Below, in pieces: positions 54,296 through 64,000 of a DNA stretch of 64,000 nucleotides (the first letter of the stretch is position 1; every line of letters starts with the position of its first letter). Source of the DNA: Larix kaempferi (taxonomy: Eukaryota > Streptophyta > Pinopsida > Pinales > Pinaceae); NCBI GenBank assembly GCA_027924585.1, contig BSBM01000140.1:11299501-11363500 (forward strand), written 5' to 3'. The translations under genes were made by a program, and so were the position numbers. The notes under the pieces were generated by a model. It had not been told where the DNA came from. It saw only the letters and a program-made list of their open reading frames with translations, and made no database searches.

Positions 54296-54592
54296 CCCCC
54301 TCCTCCCTTCGCCCTCGTCCAATCGCTCCCTTCCCCTTCCTCCCGCCACCCCCCTTCCCCTCCTCCCTTCCTCCTCCCTCTACCACCCCCTCTTCCCCCT
54401 CCCCCCGCCGCCCCCTCCCTTCCTCCTCCTCTCGCCACCCCCTTCCCCCCTCCTCCCCCTCCTCCTCCTCCCTTCTCCCTCCTCTTCCCCCCTCCCTTCC
54501 CCCTCCTCCCATCACTCCCTTCCTCCTCCTCCTGCCCCCTCCCTTCCCCCTCCCCTCGTCACCCCTCCCTTCCTCCTCATCCTGCCGCCCCC
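54296..54592. repeat. 300-bp polypyrimidine tract (CCT/CCCT-rich)
   Basis: The plus strand is almost purely C and T, with CCCTCC, CTCCTCC and CCCCCT units; purines break the run only about 20 times. The minus strand is a G-run-rich purine tract. The Gly/Glu/Arg-rich ORF on the minus strand is this low-complexity sequence and not a gene. Confidence 0.95.
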
Positions 54593-55020
54593 TTTTTTAT
54601 TAGTATGATGTTTGTAATTGAAACTCTAAAGGAGTTTTTGAATATTTATATGAATCATTTGTTCTTGTATGGTCTAATATATTATTTCATTATGAATCAC
54701 ATCATAATTTCTTTGTTTTTATAAGGTTAGAGTGGTGAAATTATTATTTTTGTTTTATATGCAAGTTTCAAAAAATTGTAATTTATCTCTTGAAGAAAAA
54801 AAAACTTTTTCCAATTTAGGGGTTGATTTTAAAGTTTTTGTAAACAACAGTATGGGATGTTTAGGCCATGGCTCTATTTTTTTTCCCTAAAAAAAAACGT
54901 GTATATTGGTATCAACACTTTTCTATTTGGGGGGTGTTTTTTTGCAAAAAACATCGTTTTTATGGCTAGAGTTCTCATTCACAGTATAAAGTTCTCATTT
55001 CATAGTATATGTGGTTAGAA

Positions 55021-55300
55021 GCACAAACATAAGGATTGGCATGATCGAAACATCAGAAAGAGAGATTTGGAACATAAATCATTGGTACTATTGTATGACA
55101 ATGTGTATATTAAACATCATGGGAAGTTGCACATGAGATGGATGGGACCATTTAGAATCACATACATCATTGAAGTAGGTGCAGTCAAGTTACAGATGTG
55201 ATGTGGGAGATCCGTTAAAGGGCATGGTAAAATGGAAGCATACTTAAAGCATAAGGGTGTACATAATAATAGTTTGAATAAATAGGTAGTAGAAAATACA
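55021..55300 (+). pseudogene. Integrase C-terminal part, downstream of the DNA transposon
   Basis: Directly after the target duplication the integrase frame resumes as KHKHKDWHDRNIRKRDLEHK, SLVLLYDNVYIKHHGKLHMR and WMGPFRITYIIEVGAVKLQM, the GPY/F-type DNA-binding module, followed by a stop and GKMEAYLKHKG. This ends the pol homology. Confidence 0.85.
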
Positions 55301-55719
55301 TGTGTTAATTCTATTTATGATTGAGGGTATCGGTGAGTTAAAAAGCATATGCAAGTAGTTAGATTTGAGATTTGATTAAAGTAAGTACATATTGTAGTTG
55401 GTTGTCACATTTATGGAAAGAATCACAATCATGGTAGAATATTGGGATGCAGACAGTTTGGGTAATGATTGCTAGATCGGAAGGACAGATTGCGTACTGA
55501 AAAGGAATATTAGAAAGATTGCATGAGCTGTGTCGAGAGTTATGGCTGGAGAAAGGAGAATTAATGAGAATGGGATGTACCAATTGACTCAGAGATATTA
55601 TTTAAAATGAGTAAGTGCATGTGAAAATACTATTGTTATTTTGAAGAGTGTTGTAGTAGTGAGTAAGGTGAGATGGAAGAGATTAGAATTTAAGTTACAA
55701 AGAGTTGGAAGGTTATAGA

Positions 55720-56720
55720 AATTTGAGTCACAGTGTCGATGCCTATAGCACCCAAAGTGCACCCCAAAGCCAAAGAAGTTAAGGAATTTGAGATGTCGGT
55801 GGTGAAAATGGCCTACCAGGGTGGACATCAAAGAGTCATTGCTTGGTAAAGTACCATCTATGAATTTTTTGGATTTTAAATTACAGGATGCTGGCAATTT
55901 TCCAAATTTGTAGTTTTCAAACTATGCTAAGATTATCAAGGAACCAGATGGCCATTATAAACTTATTCCTAAGAAACGGGAAAATAAATTATTCAAATGA
56001 GGTATTATGATGTTATTGGTTGTTCCTCGTTTTTGGTAGGGACCGAGCATCAAGCACTACATACATTTTATGTTGAGTAGACTGCACAGAGGTTGTTTAT
56101 GGTTGGATAAACCGTATATGATTGATGCTGATGTTATCCATCAATTATCTGATCTACCATGCAAGGGAGAATATTTTGTAGAAGCCATAGCAGTGTGAAA
56201 CTTGAAGGTTGAAGAATTTTATCGGAAATACAATACACATAGAGGAACGAGAGGAGTGATGATTTCTGCAATCACTATTACAGAAGTTTGGTTTGCTACA
56301 CAAGTTTTGGCAGGCAAGCAAGTTTGCAAGTGTAGGAAATATGAATTCCCTGTGGTGGTTTTTTTTATAGCGGAATGATGTACTCAAGGCACTAAAATGT
56401 TTCGGGCCAAATATTTGTTGAAGGACTTTATTCAAGGCTTCCTGGATACTCAAAATTTGCGCAAGGAGTTTCATTTAAGCAAGGTTCTCTTGTTAATTGC
56501 AATGATAGAGTGGAAGCCACCGAAGGGAAGTGAATACGATACTAATATGATAGATACATTCCCAACACCGAAGTTTAATGTTTGGTAGCATAGCTCAAAT
56601 AAGGAAATTCATCGGACCACTAATATGGTGTTACAGTGCTGGTATATAGACATGATTCAGTTGAAAGATGAGTCATATAATATTCCACCATAATTGATAG
56701 ATAAGTATCACTCTGTTGTA
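55720..56720 (+). pseudogene. Extra 3' ORF of the 13-kb element, first part
   Basis: Beyond integrase the plus strand keeps coding-like pieces with few stops: NYAKIIKEPDGHYKLIPKKR, then SIKHYIHFMLSRLHRGCLWL, LDKPYMIDADVIHQLSDLPC, TRGVMISAITITEVWFATQV and the 63-codon frame at 56397, MFRAKYLLKDFIQGFLDTQN, EFHLSKVLLLIAMIEWKPPK. The protein is Trp/Leu-rich, probably globular and helical. It is neither envelope nor gag. From memory, similar unnamed proteins occur next to plant gypsy pol regions, but I can give no function. Confidence 0.55.
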
Positions 56721-56828
56721 TGCTTTTTTGTGTATGCTAATAACATATTTGTTTCACTGCGTGAAAATCCAGAGAATAGAACTATTTTTTTCCCTTTTTG
56801 TGTTTAGGAGAGAAACATTAAGGAATCC

Positions 56829-57945
56829 ATGGAGGATTGGCCTATGGAATTCCAACTACAAGTAGATTTCGATGTAAAAAAATTGAATACCCCAAAAGAT
56901 AAACTGAAGAAGAAAACAGAAGTCAAAGGTTCTACACTTTCAACAGTGCGTGGTTCTCCAAAGCTTAGTGCGAAGAAGAAAAAGGAACAAGAATCACAAG
57001 AAGTACCATGGGTACAGAAAAAGAAGCACACAATAGTGTTTCCATTTTATACATCAGATCAAGAACAACCAGAGAATCAAGAAGAAGTAAAGTCTTAGTC
57101 TCAATACTACGACATCATGACAGAAATCAGAGGATTAAGACTCAATTTTTTTCACACAAAAATGGAGAGTCAACAAAAGATTTTTCACTACAAGATATAA
57201 TCGGTACAATTGAAGTTAAACCTGACTCACAGCAAGTAATTCAATTGGACTCTACTCAATAGCAGTACAAATTAAATTCTAAGTTACAATTAGGAGATTC
57301 AATCCAACAAACAGTTTGGAGATGGATATAGATGATACTGCATGGGAGATTGGATTGAGTATGAATAAGCGCAGTACACAAACAACAAAGAAGATATTTC
57401 TTAATGTTGATCCTCATCTGATGGTGTTTAAGGAAATGGAGGGTTGTCCATCCTTAGCATTGATTTGCTTGGGATTTGAAGTAGACCTTTCACAAGTTTC
57501 ATTTCAGCAATTGCAGGAGCATGTTCCAATAGTAACAGAGGAAATGGGGGCACGTCATTTGGAATTTAGTAGAGCTTATAGTGATATACAACACAAGCAC
57601 ACCAAACTGTTGAGCATAGTTCATTAATAGTTGTTGTGGAATATATAGAGAGAGAGAGAGAGCGCATTGCGACAAGAGGAGAGAGAAGTTGCGTAGACTT
57701 CAGTTGAAGCACGATGTGAGGAAACAAAGACATTAATTCAAGGTTTGAGAGAAAAAAATGAATTATTGAAAGATCAATTGGAGAAAAAAGAGACTCCAAA
57801 GAAAATAGAGTTAAAAAATCAAATCATTCAAGAAGAAGAAACATTCGAGAAAGCTAAAAATCAGGTGCATGGTCTATCAAAACTGGTAGATACAAATTTT
57901 TCAGTTATGGAATCATCTGCAAGAAGCACCGAAAGTTTCTCATAA
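56829..57945 (+). pseudogene. Extra 3' ORF of the 13-kb element, charged coiled-coil part
   Basis: The frame at 56829-57098 is Lys/Glu-rich and opens MEDWPMEFQLQVDFDVKKLN, with two KKKK clusters and QEQPENQEEVKS. After several stops and frameshifts, 57316-57627 (MEMDIDDTAWEIGLSMNKRS, GARHLEFSRAYSDIQHKHTK) and 57745-57945 (REKNELLKDQLEKKETPKKI, EEETFEKAKNQVHGLSKLVD) follow. The last has a heptad-like spacing of Leu and Ile typical of coiled coils. With the preceding part this suggests one large protein of roughly 700-900 residues encoded between integrase and the 3' LTR. Confidence 0.5.
57645..57662. repeat. (GA)n microsatellite
   Basis: About eight GA repeats within the extra coding region. 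They shift the frame and may have helped break it. Confidence 0.9.
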
Positions 57946-58392
57946 AGAAGAGAAAATAAATATGTGGGAAGAACAGGTGAAGAGTAAAAAGCAGTCATTA
58001 ATGAATTTGCCAATGTCTGCCATAATGGAATCCATGGCAAACATTTCGGCTTTGACTAAGAAGATAGTTTTGACTCGTGCAGTATAACAGCAAGTGACCA
58101 GTCAAGTCGTGCAGTTCCAAGATCAAGCTGAGAAGATATTTGAATATTACATAGGTTCATGATAAATCCAATAAATTTATATAATTGGGAGAGACTGTGT
58201 GACCACAACAACAATCTACTAATTTGGAACATACTGTTAAATTCCAGAATTATTTTGATGTATTGCTACAGTCTGTTGAGCAATTACATATACGGATGCT
58301 TGAGTTTACAAAACAAATTACACAAGTTTTTTCCTTCAGTCTAGCAAGTTGTATCTAAAGAATGAATATTGGCTCGAGCACAAGACAAACAT

Positions 58393-59030
58393 AGTGTTGT
58401 GGGAATGTTGGCGGTGTATTAGTTATATTGTTATAAGTTATGTAAAACAGTTTGTAATAGGTCGCATAGTATGTTTTGTATAATCTTTTTTAGTATTTTG
58501 TATAGTGACTTCTGTAGTATAAATATATGTTAAGGATAAGTTAAGTTAATGTATGAGTCGTTAAATTTAGTTAAGAGATAGTTGATGAATTAGTAATTGT
58601 CTTATATTTTGTATAAAAACTGAAATGATACAACTATTTTGGGTTCATTCCTTTATGCTACCTATGATTGAGAATACAATATGAATGAATAATAGAGAGT
58701 ATTTACCAGATGTATTGTGTTACTGTGGGTAAAAGAATAATTGTGTGATATGGTGCAATTATGTTTTTGTTATACTGCGCATGTTTATGATATTATCCAT
58801 GATGTTGTATTAAGTGCTTTTAAGTTATGGTGAATGTATTGTTGTGGAATTCTGATCAAATATTAGCCTTATTTCAGCCTGAGTAATCCATGTGAAATTC
58901 TTGGGTGAGAACTTACCCTTCAGGTTATTGAAGATGTCGTTTCTCATAGGGGTATTATTGGATATGGATTTAGAATAGGGGTATTATTGGATATGGATTT
59001 AGAACCTAGGGTCTAAGTTTTACGCCAACA
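58393..59030 (+). repeat. Polypurine tract and 3' LTR of the 13-kb element
   Basis: A weak purine stretch AGTGTTGTGGGAA (58393-58405) precedes the LTR at 58406-59030 (625 bp). It is longer than its partner mainly because of an internal ~29-bp tandem duplication around GGGGTATTATTGGATATGGA (58949 and 58978). Confidence 0.9.
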
Positions 59031-59035
59031 CCTAG

Positions 59036-59789
59036 TCTTTTTAATTCAATATATTATTTAATTTAAAACAAAATTCCCTCTCCATATTTAATCATCATCT
59101 ATACTTAATGTTTTCTTAATTTGTTTCAATAATAATTAATCGCTTCACCATTTAATAGTTTTATTATTCTCCATTTACCCCCTCGTATTTTACTATGCCA
59201 TTTTTTCTTTCATTAGAATAATTTTATTCTTATTTTTCTATTACCTTCTATTTCTCTTTATTCTCATTCCTAAAATTCCACATTTTCTTCCTTTATAATA
59301 TTTTATTCTTGTTTTTATATTACCTAATATTTCTCTTTATTCGCGTTCCTAAAAATTTCATATCTATACCATTTAATTCTTTATTTCCCATCCTTATGCC
59401 CCTTCCAATTGTATTAATACCCATTTCATCTTATAAGTTTGATTACTCGTCATTATTAACTTAATATAATAATTATTTCATCATTCTTCTATACTTAAAT
59501 TATTTCTTAATTTGGTTTAATAAATAATGTTTTTTCCAAGTTAATGGTTTATTAATTTCCATTTTTCCCCTAAGATTCATACCAATAAACTTAATTTACT
59601 CTCATTATTTTATCTAATTCCCCTTTTTTAAATTTGTTTTCTCAAATTTGTATTTATTTTATATTTGCATCCTTCCTTTATTCTTTGATCCTTCCCACCA
59701 TTGTTTCAAATATTTCTCTTCCAAATTCCTAACGACTACTTCTCCAATGCCTATTTATACTCAGCTAGATTCTTTATTATCATATGCAG
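59036..59789. other. AT- and pyrimidine-rich non-coding stretch
   Basis: T- and C-rich plus strand without ORFs, resembling intron sequence, and similar in composition to 45601-46015, from which the 13-kb insertion separated it. Confidence 0.5.
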
Positions 59790-59889
59790 GTCCTTTATTT
59801 TTTATTCCTTGAAGATGGGCGGAGTGTCCACTTGAAACGCCGGCTTCCAAAATTTCAACATAGTGAAAATCCAAAAGCACTGATGCAAG
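59790..59889 (+). CDS. Candidate 100-bp internal exon of an unidentified gene
   Basis: A pyrimidine-rich stretch and TATGCAG precede 59790, and AAG/GTATAAATT follows 59889: acceptable 3' and 5' splice sites. The enclosed 100 bp are GC-richer than their surroundings and open in one frame of 33 codons plus one base (VLYFLFLEDGRSVHLKRRLP, then KFQHSENPKALMQ). That frame looks like real protein, with charged and hydrophobic alternation unlike the flanks. I do not recognise the family. It could instead be an exon fragment captured by an element. Confidence 0.35.
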
Positions 59890-60110
59890 GTATAAATTAA
59901 TCGATGTGTTAGCTTTGATGTGTGTATTATATTGAATGTCTTATTATTTTTAAATAAATTATGTTCACTGTAAAATGGGTATAAATTAATCAATGTGTTC
60001 GCTTTGATGTGTAATGTATTGAGTGTTTTATTTTTGTTTAAAGAACTTTATGTCCACTGTAAAAGGGGTGTAAATTAATCAATGTGTTAGTTTTGATGTA
60101 TATATAAGAG
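59890..60110. repeat. Diverged minisatellite array, right member
   Basis: Units start with GTATAAATTAATC or GTGTAAATTAATC at 59890, 59979 and 60068, a period of about 89 bp, and contain TGTGTT, GCTTTGATGTGT, ATTGAGTGTTTTATT and CACTGTAAAA blocks. The family is the one found at 45181-45600. Confidence 0.85.
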
Positions 60111-60229
60111 GTAAAGAAATATTTTTAATAAAAAGAGCATTGTATGTTTGTATTGAAAGGAAATTATATAGAGAATAATATTTTGATTTCAAAATTGTGA
60201 GTTACAAGGGGTTATGTGATGCAGGTGGA

Positions 60230-61864
60230 ATAAGCAAAATCCAATACAACCTGCCTACCCCAGGATTTAGTAAGGTTCCAAATTTAATAGAACCTCCAAG
60301 CTTAGCCAAATCAGCTAAACCTTCCTCTAAACAGGTGTAGAAGGACAGACTTCAAACCTGCGGTGAACTGTGTTTCAATAAAATTTTGGGTCTCACCTTG
60401 CAGAGCATCGAGCAATTGTGCTTTCCACAAATCTCTTTCGCAATTCACCTTTCCACAACCTCCCTTCAGAATCATCTTCCTTCCTCAATTGCGAGCATTC
60501 TTTCCAACTTTCTTCCACAATCATCTCTCGCAATTGGCGTCCACAATGTTCCTTCTGCAACTGTAACCTTCCGCAATTGCGGGTGGATCTTTCGCAAGTT
60601 CCCCGCAATTGGATTCCGCAAATTGTCTCCCGCAAATATCCTTCTACAACTCCTTACGACCGTCGGATCCACAAGTGTTCCTTCTGCAATTTATGTGGGC
60701 CATTGGATCCACGGTCAATGGTGGACTTGAACCTTTTTGCTAACTCCATATCCACTCGGGAAATTAACCTCTGAACCCTTTCTTCCGCGGAATGCTATAT
60801 GAGTCATTGATATCTTCAATGACTCCTCTCGTCCATCGATCCGTTATCAATGCGGAACACTTAATTTTGGTTTTGCAAAAATCTATAGATTGCACATGTT
60901 CACTTCGCAAGTCCTTTCCCCATCATCGATATGTCTTCTCTCCTTTGATCTGGACCATTCAACCGCTACTAAACGGACCGATTGCAAACATCTGCATTCT
61001 GCGTTGATTGATCAGAGAATCAATCAATCACTTCCCTTCGATCTTTACCGGTCGTGATCTCTTTCTGAAGATTTGATCGTCGTCACCATGGCTTCACCTC
61101 TGCAACATTCAATCATCGAAAACCCCAATTTCGGCGGTCCATACACAAATCTATCAATCCATCTATAAACGTTCAACTGTCAATCAATTCATGAATTAGA
61201 TACATACATAGAGTTAATTATCCATTTGCAGGTTACAACGGATTAACCCATTCCCATGCAAATTCCCATGTACATAAATCCTCCTCTTTTCATTCTATGA
61301 CCGGCGTGAATCAAACATAGAACCCTGCATATACTAGAGATCAATACACTCAGATACATGCTCAAATAGTCTTCTTTCTATTCAATCTTAAGAGACCTGT
61401 ACATACACATTGATTCAGAACCTATGTTCTAACCTTCATAGGCCTGATACAAATACGACTAGCTCTCTTGGCCAGATTTACATTGGTTGGCCATGCCTTT
61501 ATGCCTCGTAGGCTCACACATTTATACATAGTAGGATTTTGAAACCAATTCTGGTTCAAATCCATAATACACTCAACAATCCCTAAATTTGTTGAAACTG
61601 TAATATAATATTAGCAAACCCTAAACCTATCTCTATGACTCGCTCATGAGATCATTGAACCTCCATCGAATGCTTCATCAAATGATGCCAACAAATAAGG
61701 ACTTAGTTACACAACTCACTCAATGACTCACCTAAATGACTCCTCACTCACCTATTGACTCATCATCCATTTAGAAGCACACTAAAACCTAGTACTATTT
61801 ACAATTTTCATCAAAAGACCACTAATTCATAAAATGAAGACCCCATCTAGGTCTTGATCAAACA
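60230..61864. other. Non-coding region with CGCAATTG motif cluster
   Basis: Between 60410 and 60640 the string CGCAA/TTGCG occurs at least eight times, including the palindrome CCGCAATTGCGG near 60574. The region 60400-61200 is GC-richer than the rest, with repeated GATC- and ATCGAT-containing strings. The ORFs here are overlapping, in several frames on both strands, and none has a motif. It may be the LTR or leader of an unidentified element; I cannot find a matching copy. Confidence 0.4.
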
Positions 61865-61905
61865 TTGGACTTGAATGGAGAGCATGATGCTCCTGCATCA
61901 AAATC

Positions 61906-63965
61906 CCCAGGAAGAAAGAAATATGACCTCCAGGTCATAACCTTCAATATTCAATATGTATGGATCCCAAAATTTATGCTGAAGCTTTTCAGTTGCTTCA
62001 TAGTTGTCCTATTGTCTTGTTGTTGTCTGCAACTCTCCTGGATTCCACACTTTCTGCTGCAATGCTCCACTATCCTTGCTTCTGCAATATTCCTCTGTCA
62101 CTTGTCTTCTAATACTGCTTTGATTTTTTTCTCCGCTGATGTATATATTCTTTTTCTCTTCATGAATTCTCTGATACATTTCCACCATCAACATCCTTAT
62201 TTATTCAATTTCATTGTCCAGTCTACTCACTGGATGGTACACTTGCTTGTTGTGAACTTGTTGTTCTTCCATTGGCTGAATTATGTTGTTACTATCCATT
62301 ACTTGCTGCATCCTTATATCTTCAAGATTTTTACTCTTATCTGCAATCATACCCCTATTGTAAGGCATTCCAATTTGCTTCTTAAAATCAATTAATTTTT
62401 CATTATTTTTTACACTTGACTGTTGTAACAAGACTATATCATGAAAAGACAATTCTATGCCTCGACCTTCCATCTTCTCCTCTCCAATGTTGCAATTAAG
62501 CATTTCTATGCTTGCACTCATTATGCTGTCCTCCTCATCAATCCTTGGATTGAGCAATCAATCTTTTAGAATTTCTAACTCTTCATCATACTTTCTGAGA
62601 TTAGAAAGTTTCTCTCTGTCTGCAACAACAAGTTCTTCTAAGTACTGATCATGTTCTTGAGACAATACTGCCTCTTCATTTGTCATGACAAATTTTTCAT
62701 TTTGTCTGCATTTACTTCCTTCAATACCTGCAAGCACACACCAATCATTAGTTTTAAAATCATGAGACTCTGAAGTCTCGTTTGATATTCTTCTTGGCAT
62801 CCTCCTTTTTTGTTGGTCTGAGCACATCATCAAACTTTCAACAGTATGAGCTACAGGATGAATACAATCTTCATCTTGACTGCCTTTATAGGATACCATC
62901 TCATCTTCTCTTACAATAGAATTATGTTATGTTGCTATGCTTTTGGAAAGCATATCTTCTCCTTCTTCAATTTCTCTGATAGTCCCAGATGAATGTTCAA
63001 CTTCTTCTTTCATCAGAATGCAATTCTGATCCTATCCTATGCAAATGTTTTTGTACATTTCTTTTTGTTCCTTCATCTTCATAATAGCTTCAATTTGCAG
63101 CTTTCCTCCATTAATCAACTCATCAATGAGTTCCTTTTGTTGCAATATTTCAAACTGTTTCTCACTTGAGAGACCTTCTTCATCATATTTGGCTTCATCC
63201 ACTTTTGAGACAATTTCAAAAGACTTCCTATCATCTGCAACAAAACCTGTAATCACAATCAAATCATTAGTTTCAAAAACATAATACCTCTTGGTCTCAT
63301 TTGCACTTCTTAAAGAATCCATGAGACTTTTAGTTAGTCTCTCTTTTCCATCATCATCATCCTCTCCAAGGATGATTCCCTGTTCTGTTTCACAATACAA
63401 AACTTCCATCTCAAAATCAGTTGTCCTGAATTCTTCCTTCAATCTAGCAGACATATTTTTCTTTAGCTTCACCTGCAGTGAATGCCATCTCACTTTCTTC
63501 TTCTTCATTATCCAACCGTACCTCTAGTCTTCTTTATTTTCTAGCAGCATCTCTAAATGAATAAGTTGCAATCCTATGTAAACTAATTCTTTGTCATACT
63601 CCTCTTGAATCATCCTCTTAATACCTTCTGCTTTGGCATATTTTCTTCTGCTGTGGCTTTCCTTTGAACCTCTGCAATGACCTTAAGTAGTCATTGTCTC
63701 CAATTCCTCTTTCTATGTGAACCTCATTTTTTTCACTTGTGGACTGCTCCCAAGCCTTCTCTCAGCAAGTCTTCATACATGCTTCTATACCGCAACAAGC
63801 TATCTCTCCTTGAGCTTGTACTTTTGGTATCCTTGGTTCCTTCTTCCAAAACCTCTTGAGCAACTTATTTTTCTCCTCTTGGGATTCTACAGATCCACTT
63901 CCTCTCAGAAAATTCAACTTTTTCCCTTCTTGTCCAACCTTTGTTGGATCCTTAGGTTCTGCCAC
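61906..63965 (-). pseudogene. Long decayed ORF, Glu/Lys-rich, unknown function
   Basis: From about 63700 to 61906 the minus strand stays in one frame with some six isolated stops. It reads EGIKRMIQEEYDKELVYIGL, stop, MKKKKVRWHSLQVKLKKNMS, YYVFETNDLIVITGFVADDR, QFEILQQKELIDELINGGKL (63508-63032), then DWCVLAGIEGSKCRQNEKFV, EHDQYLEELVVADREKLSNL (62899-62558), ELSFHDIVLLQQSSVKNNEK (62557-62201) and ending EGYDLEVIFLSSWGF, stop. The piece 63965-63762 (KKLNFLRGSGSVESQEEKNK) is in another frame. Two phrases recur in diverged form (YYVFETNDLIVITGF and FKTNDWCVLAGIEG, each after a Thr/Ser-Asn-Glu-Thr), so the protein had internal repeats. It could be a host pseudogene or an unclassified element ORF. 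Confidence 0.45.
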
Positions 63966-64000
63966 TGCTTTTCTTTTCTCTAAGAGTTCACAAACTCTTC

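Larger units (their letters stand above)
53343..55016. mobile_element. 1.67-kb DNA transposon with terminal inverted repeats, no transposase
   Basis: The ends are AACCAC, TATACTATGAAA and AGAACT in order (53343-53369), and the same read from the other strand at 55016-54990: 24 of 27 bases match. A second inverted block (AAAGGGTTGATACC at about 53429 and its partner at 54923-54899) shows the TIRs are longer and diverged. The flanking 4-mers are AGAA (53339-53342) and AGAA (55017-55020). Removing the element and one AGAA rejoins the integrase frame exactly. The interior is AT-rich with a (TA)n run, CCCCCTAAC repeats and a 300-bp pyrimidine tract. It has no transposase, and the superfamily is not clear from these TIRs or the 4-bp duplication. 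Confidence 0.85.
46021..59030 (+). mobile_element. Old 13-kb Ty3/gypsy element with extra 3' coding region
   Basis: The LTRs start TGTCGGCATTGTATTAG at 46021 and TGTTGGCGGTGTATTAG at 58406, and end CACCAACA (46615) and CGCCAACA (59030). The flanking 5-mers are CCCAG (46016-46020) and CCTAG (59031-59035). Inside, in order, are gag core, five zinc knuckles, protease, a gag-like segment, RT, RNase H, integrase and about 3 kb of further decayed coding sequence. All frames carry stops. LTR divergence is well above 10% by eye, so the insertion is old. A DNA transposon (53343-55016) interrupts the integrase. Confidence 0.92.

Noticed and set aside
54258-54515. Gly/Glu/Arg-rich minus-strand ORF
   Set aside because: It is the low-complexity purine strand of the pyrimidine tract.

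Overview
The window is nuclear DNA of a large-genome seed plant. It is AT-rich and almost entirely LTR retrotransposons in various states of decay, with long non-coding stretches between them and no intact host gene that I can recognise. A gymnosperm (conifer) fits this density of old, nested Ty3/gypsy and Ty1/copia elements, but I cannot fix the species. There is no sign of prokaryotic, organellar or viral genes.

Left part (1-20,520): two gypsy pol fragments meet head-to-head at about 1108, and the plus-strand one ends in a polypurine tract and LTR start at 2940. A small copia-type element follows (5101-8028, TSD AAAGA). It carries two tandem gag copies and no pol, and a DNA transposon with terminal inverted repeats (5333-6396) sits in the last bases of its 5' LTR. 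The stretch 8.5-17.5 kb holds diverged tandem and inverted repeats. A minus-strand LTR remnant (17,545-18,265) and a minus-strand gypsy gag/protease stretch (18,480-20,510) follow.

Middle part (20,520-44,500): non-coding DNA leads to a minus-strand copia LTR, primer-binding site and gag (25,240-26,516). A plus-strand copia element (28,750-39,180) has lost RT and most of RNase H by an in-frame deletion, and its 5' LTR is split by a young, complete minus-strand chromovirus (29,244-35,345, TSD AATAT). That chromovirus polyprotein is one reading frame broken by two TAG codons. A very young 2.27-kb non-autonomous LTR element (40,043-42,310, TSD GTTCA, LTRs differing at 4 of 444 bases) is built of minisatellites. 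Next to it lies a decayed tRNA-Asp-type primer site with LTR-like sequence.

Right part (44,500-64,000): one old 13-kb gypsy element (46,021-59,030, TSD CC[C/T]AG) has a gag with five zinc knuckles, then protease, a gag-like segment, RT, RNase H, integrase and about 3 kb of extra coding remnant before the 3' LTR. A 1.67-kb inverted-repeat DNA transposon (53,343-55,016) cuts its integrase; bridging it restores the integrase frame exactly. Beyond lie a candidate spliced exon (59,790-59,889), related repeat arrays, a motif-rich non-coding region and a long decayed minus-strand ORF of unknown function.

The most notable structures are the two DNA transposons whose empty sites can be rebuilt from their hosts, the cluster of six 20-bp palindromes inside the first of them, the copia ORF fused across a missing RT, the young repeat-built LTR element, and the extra ORF region of the 13-kb element.
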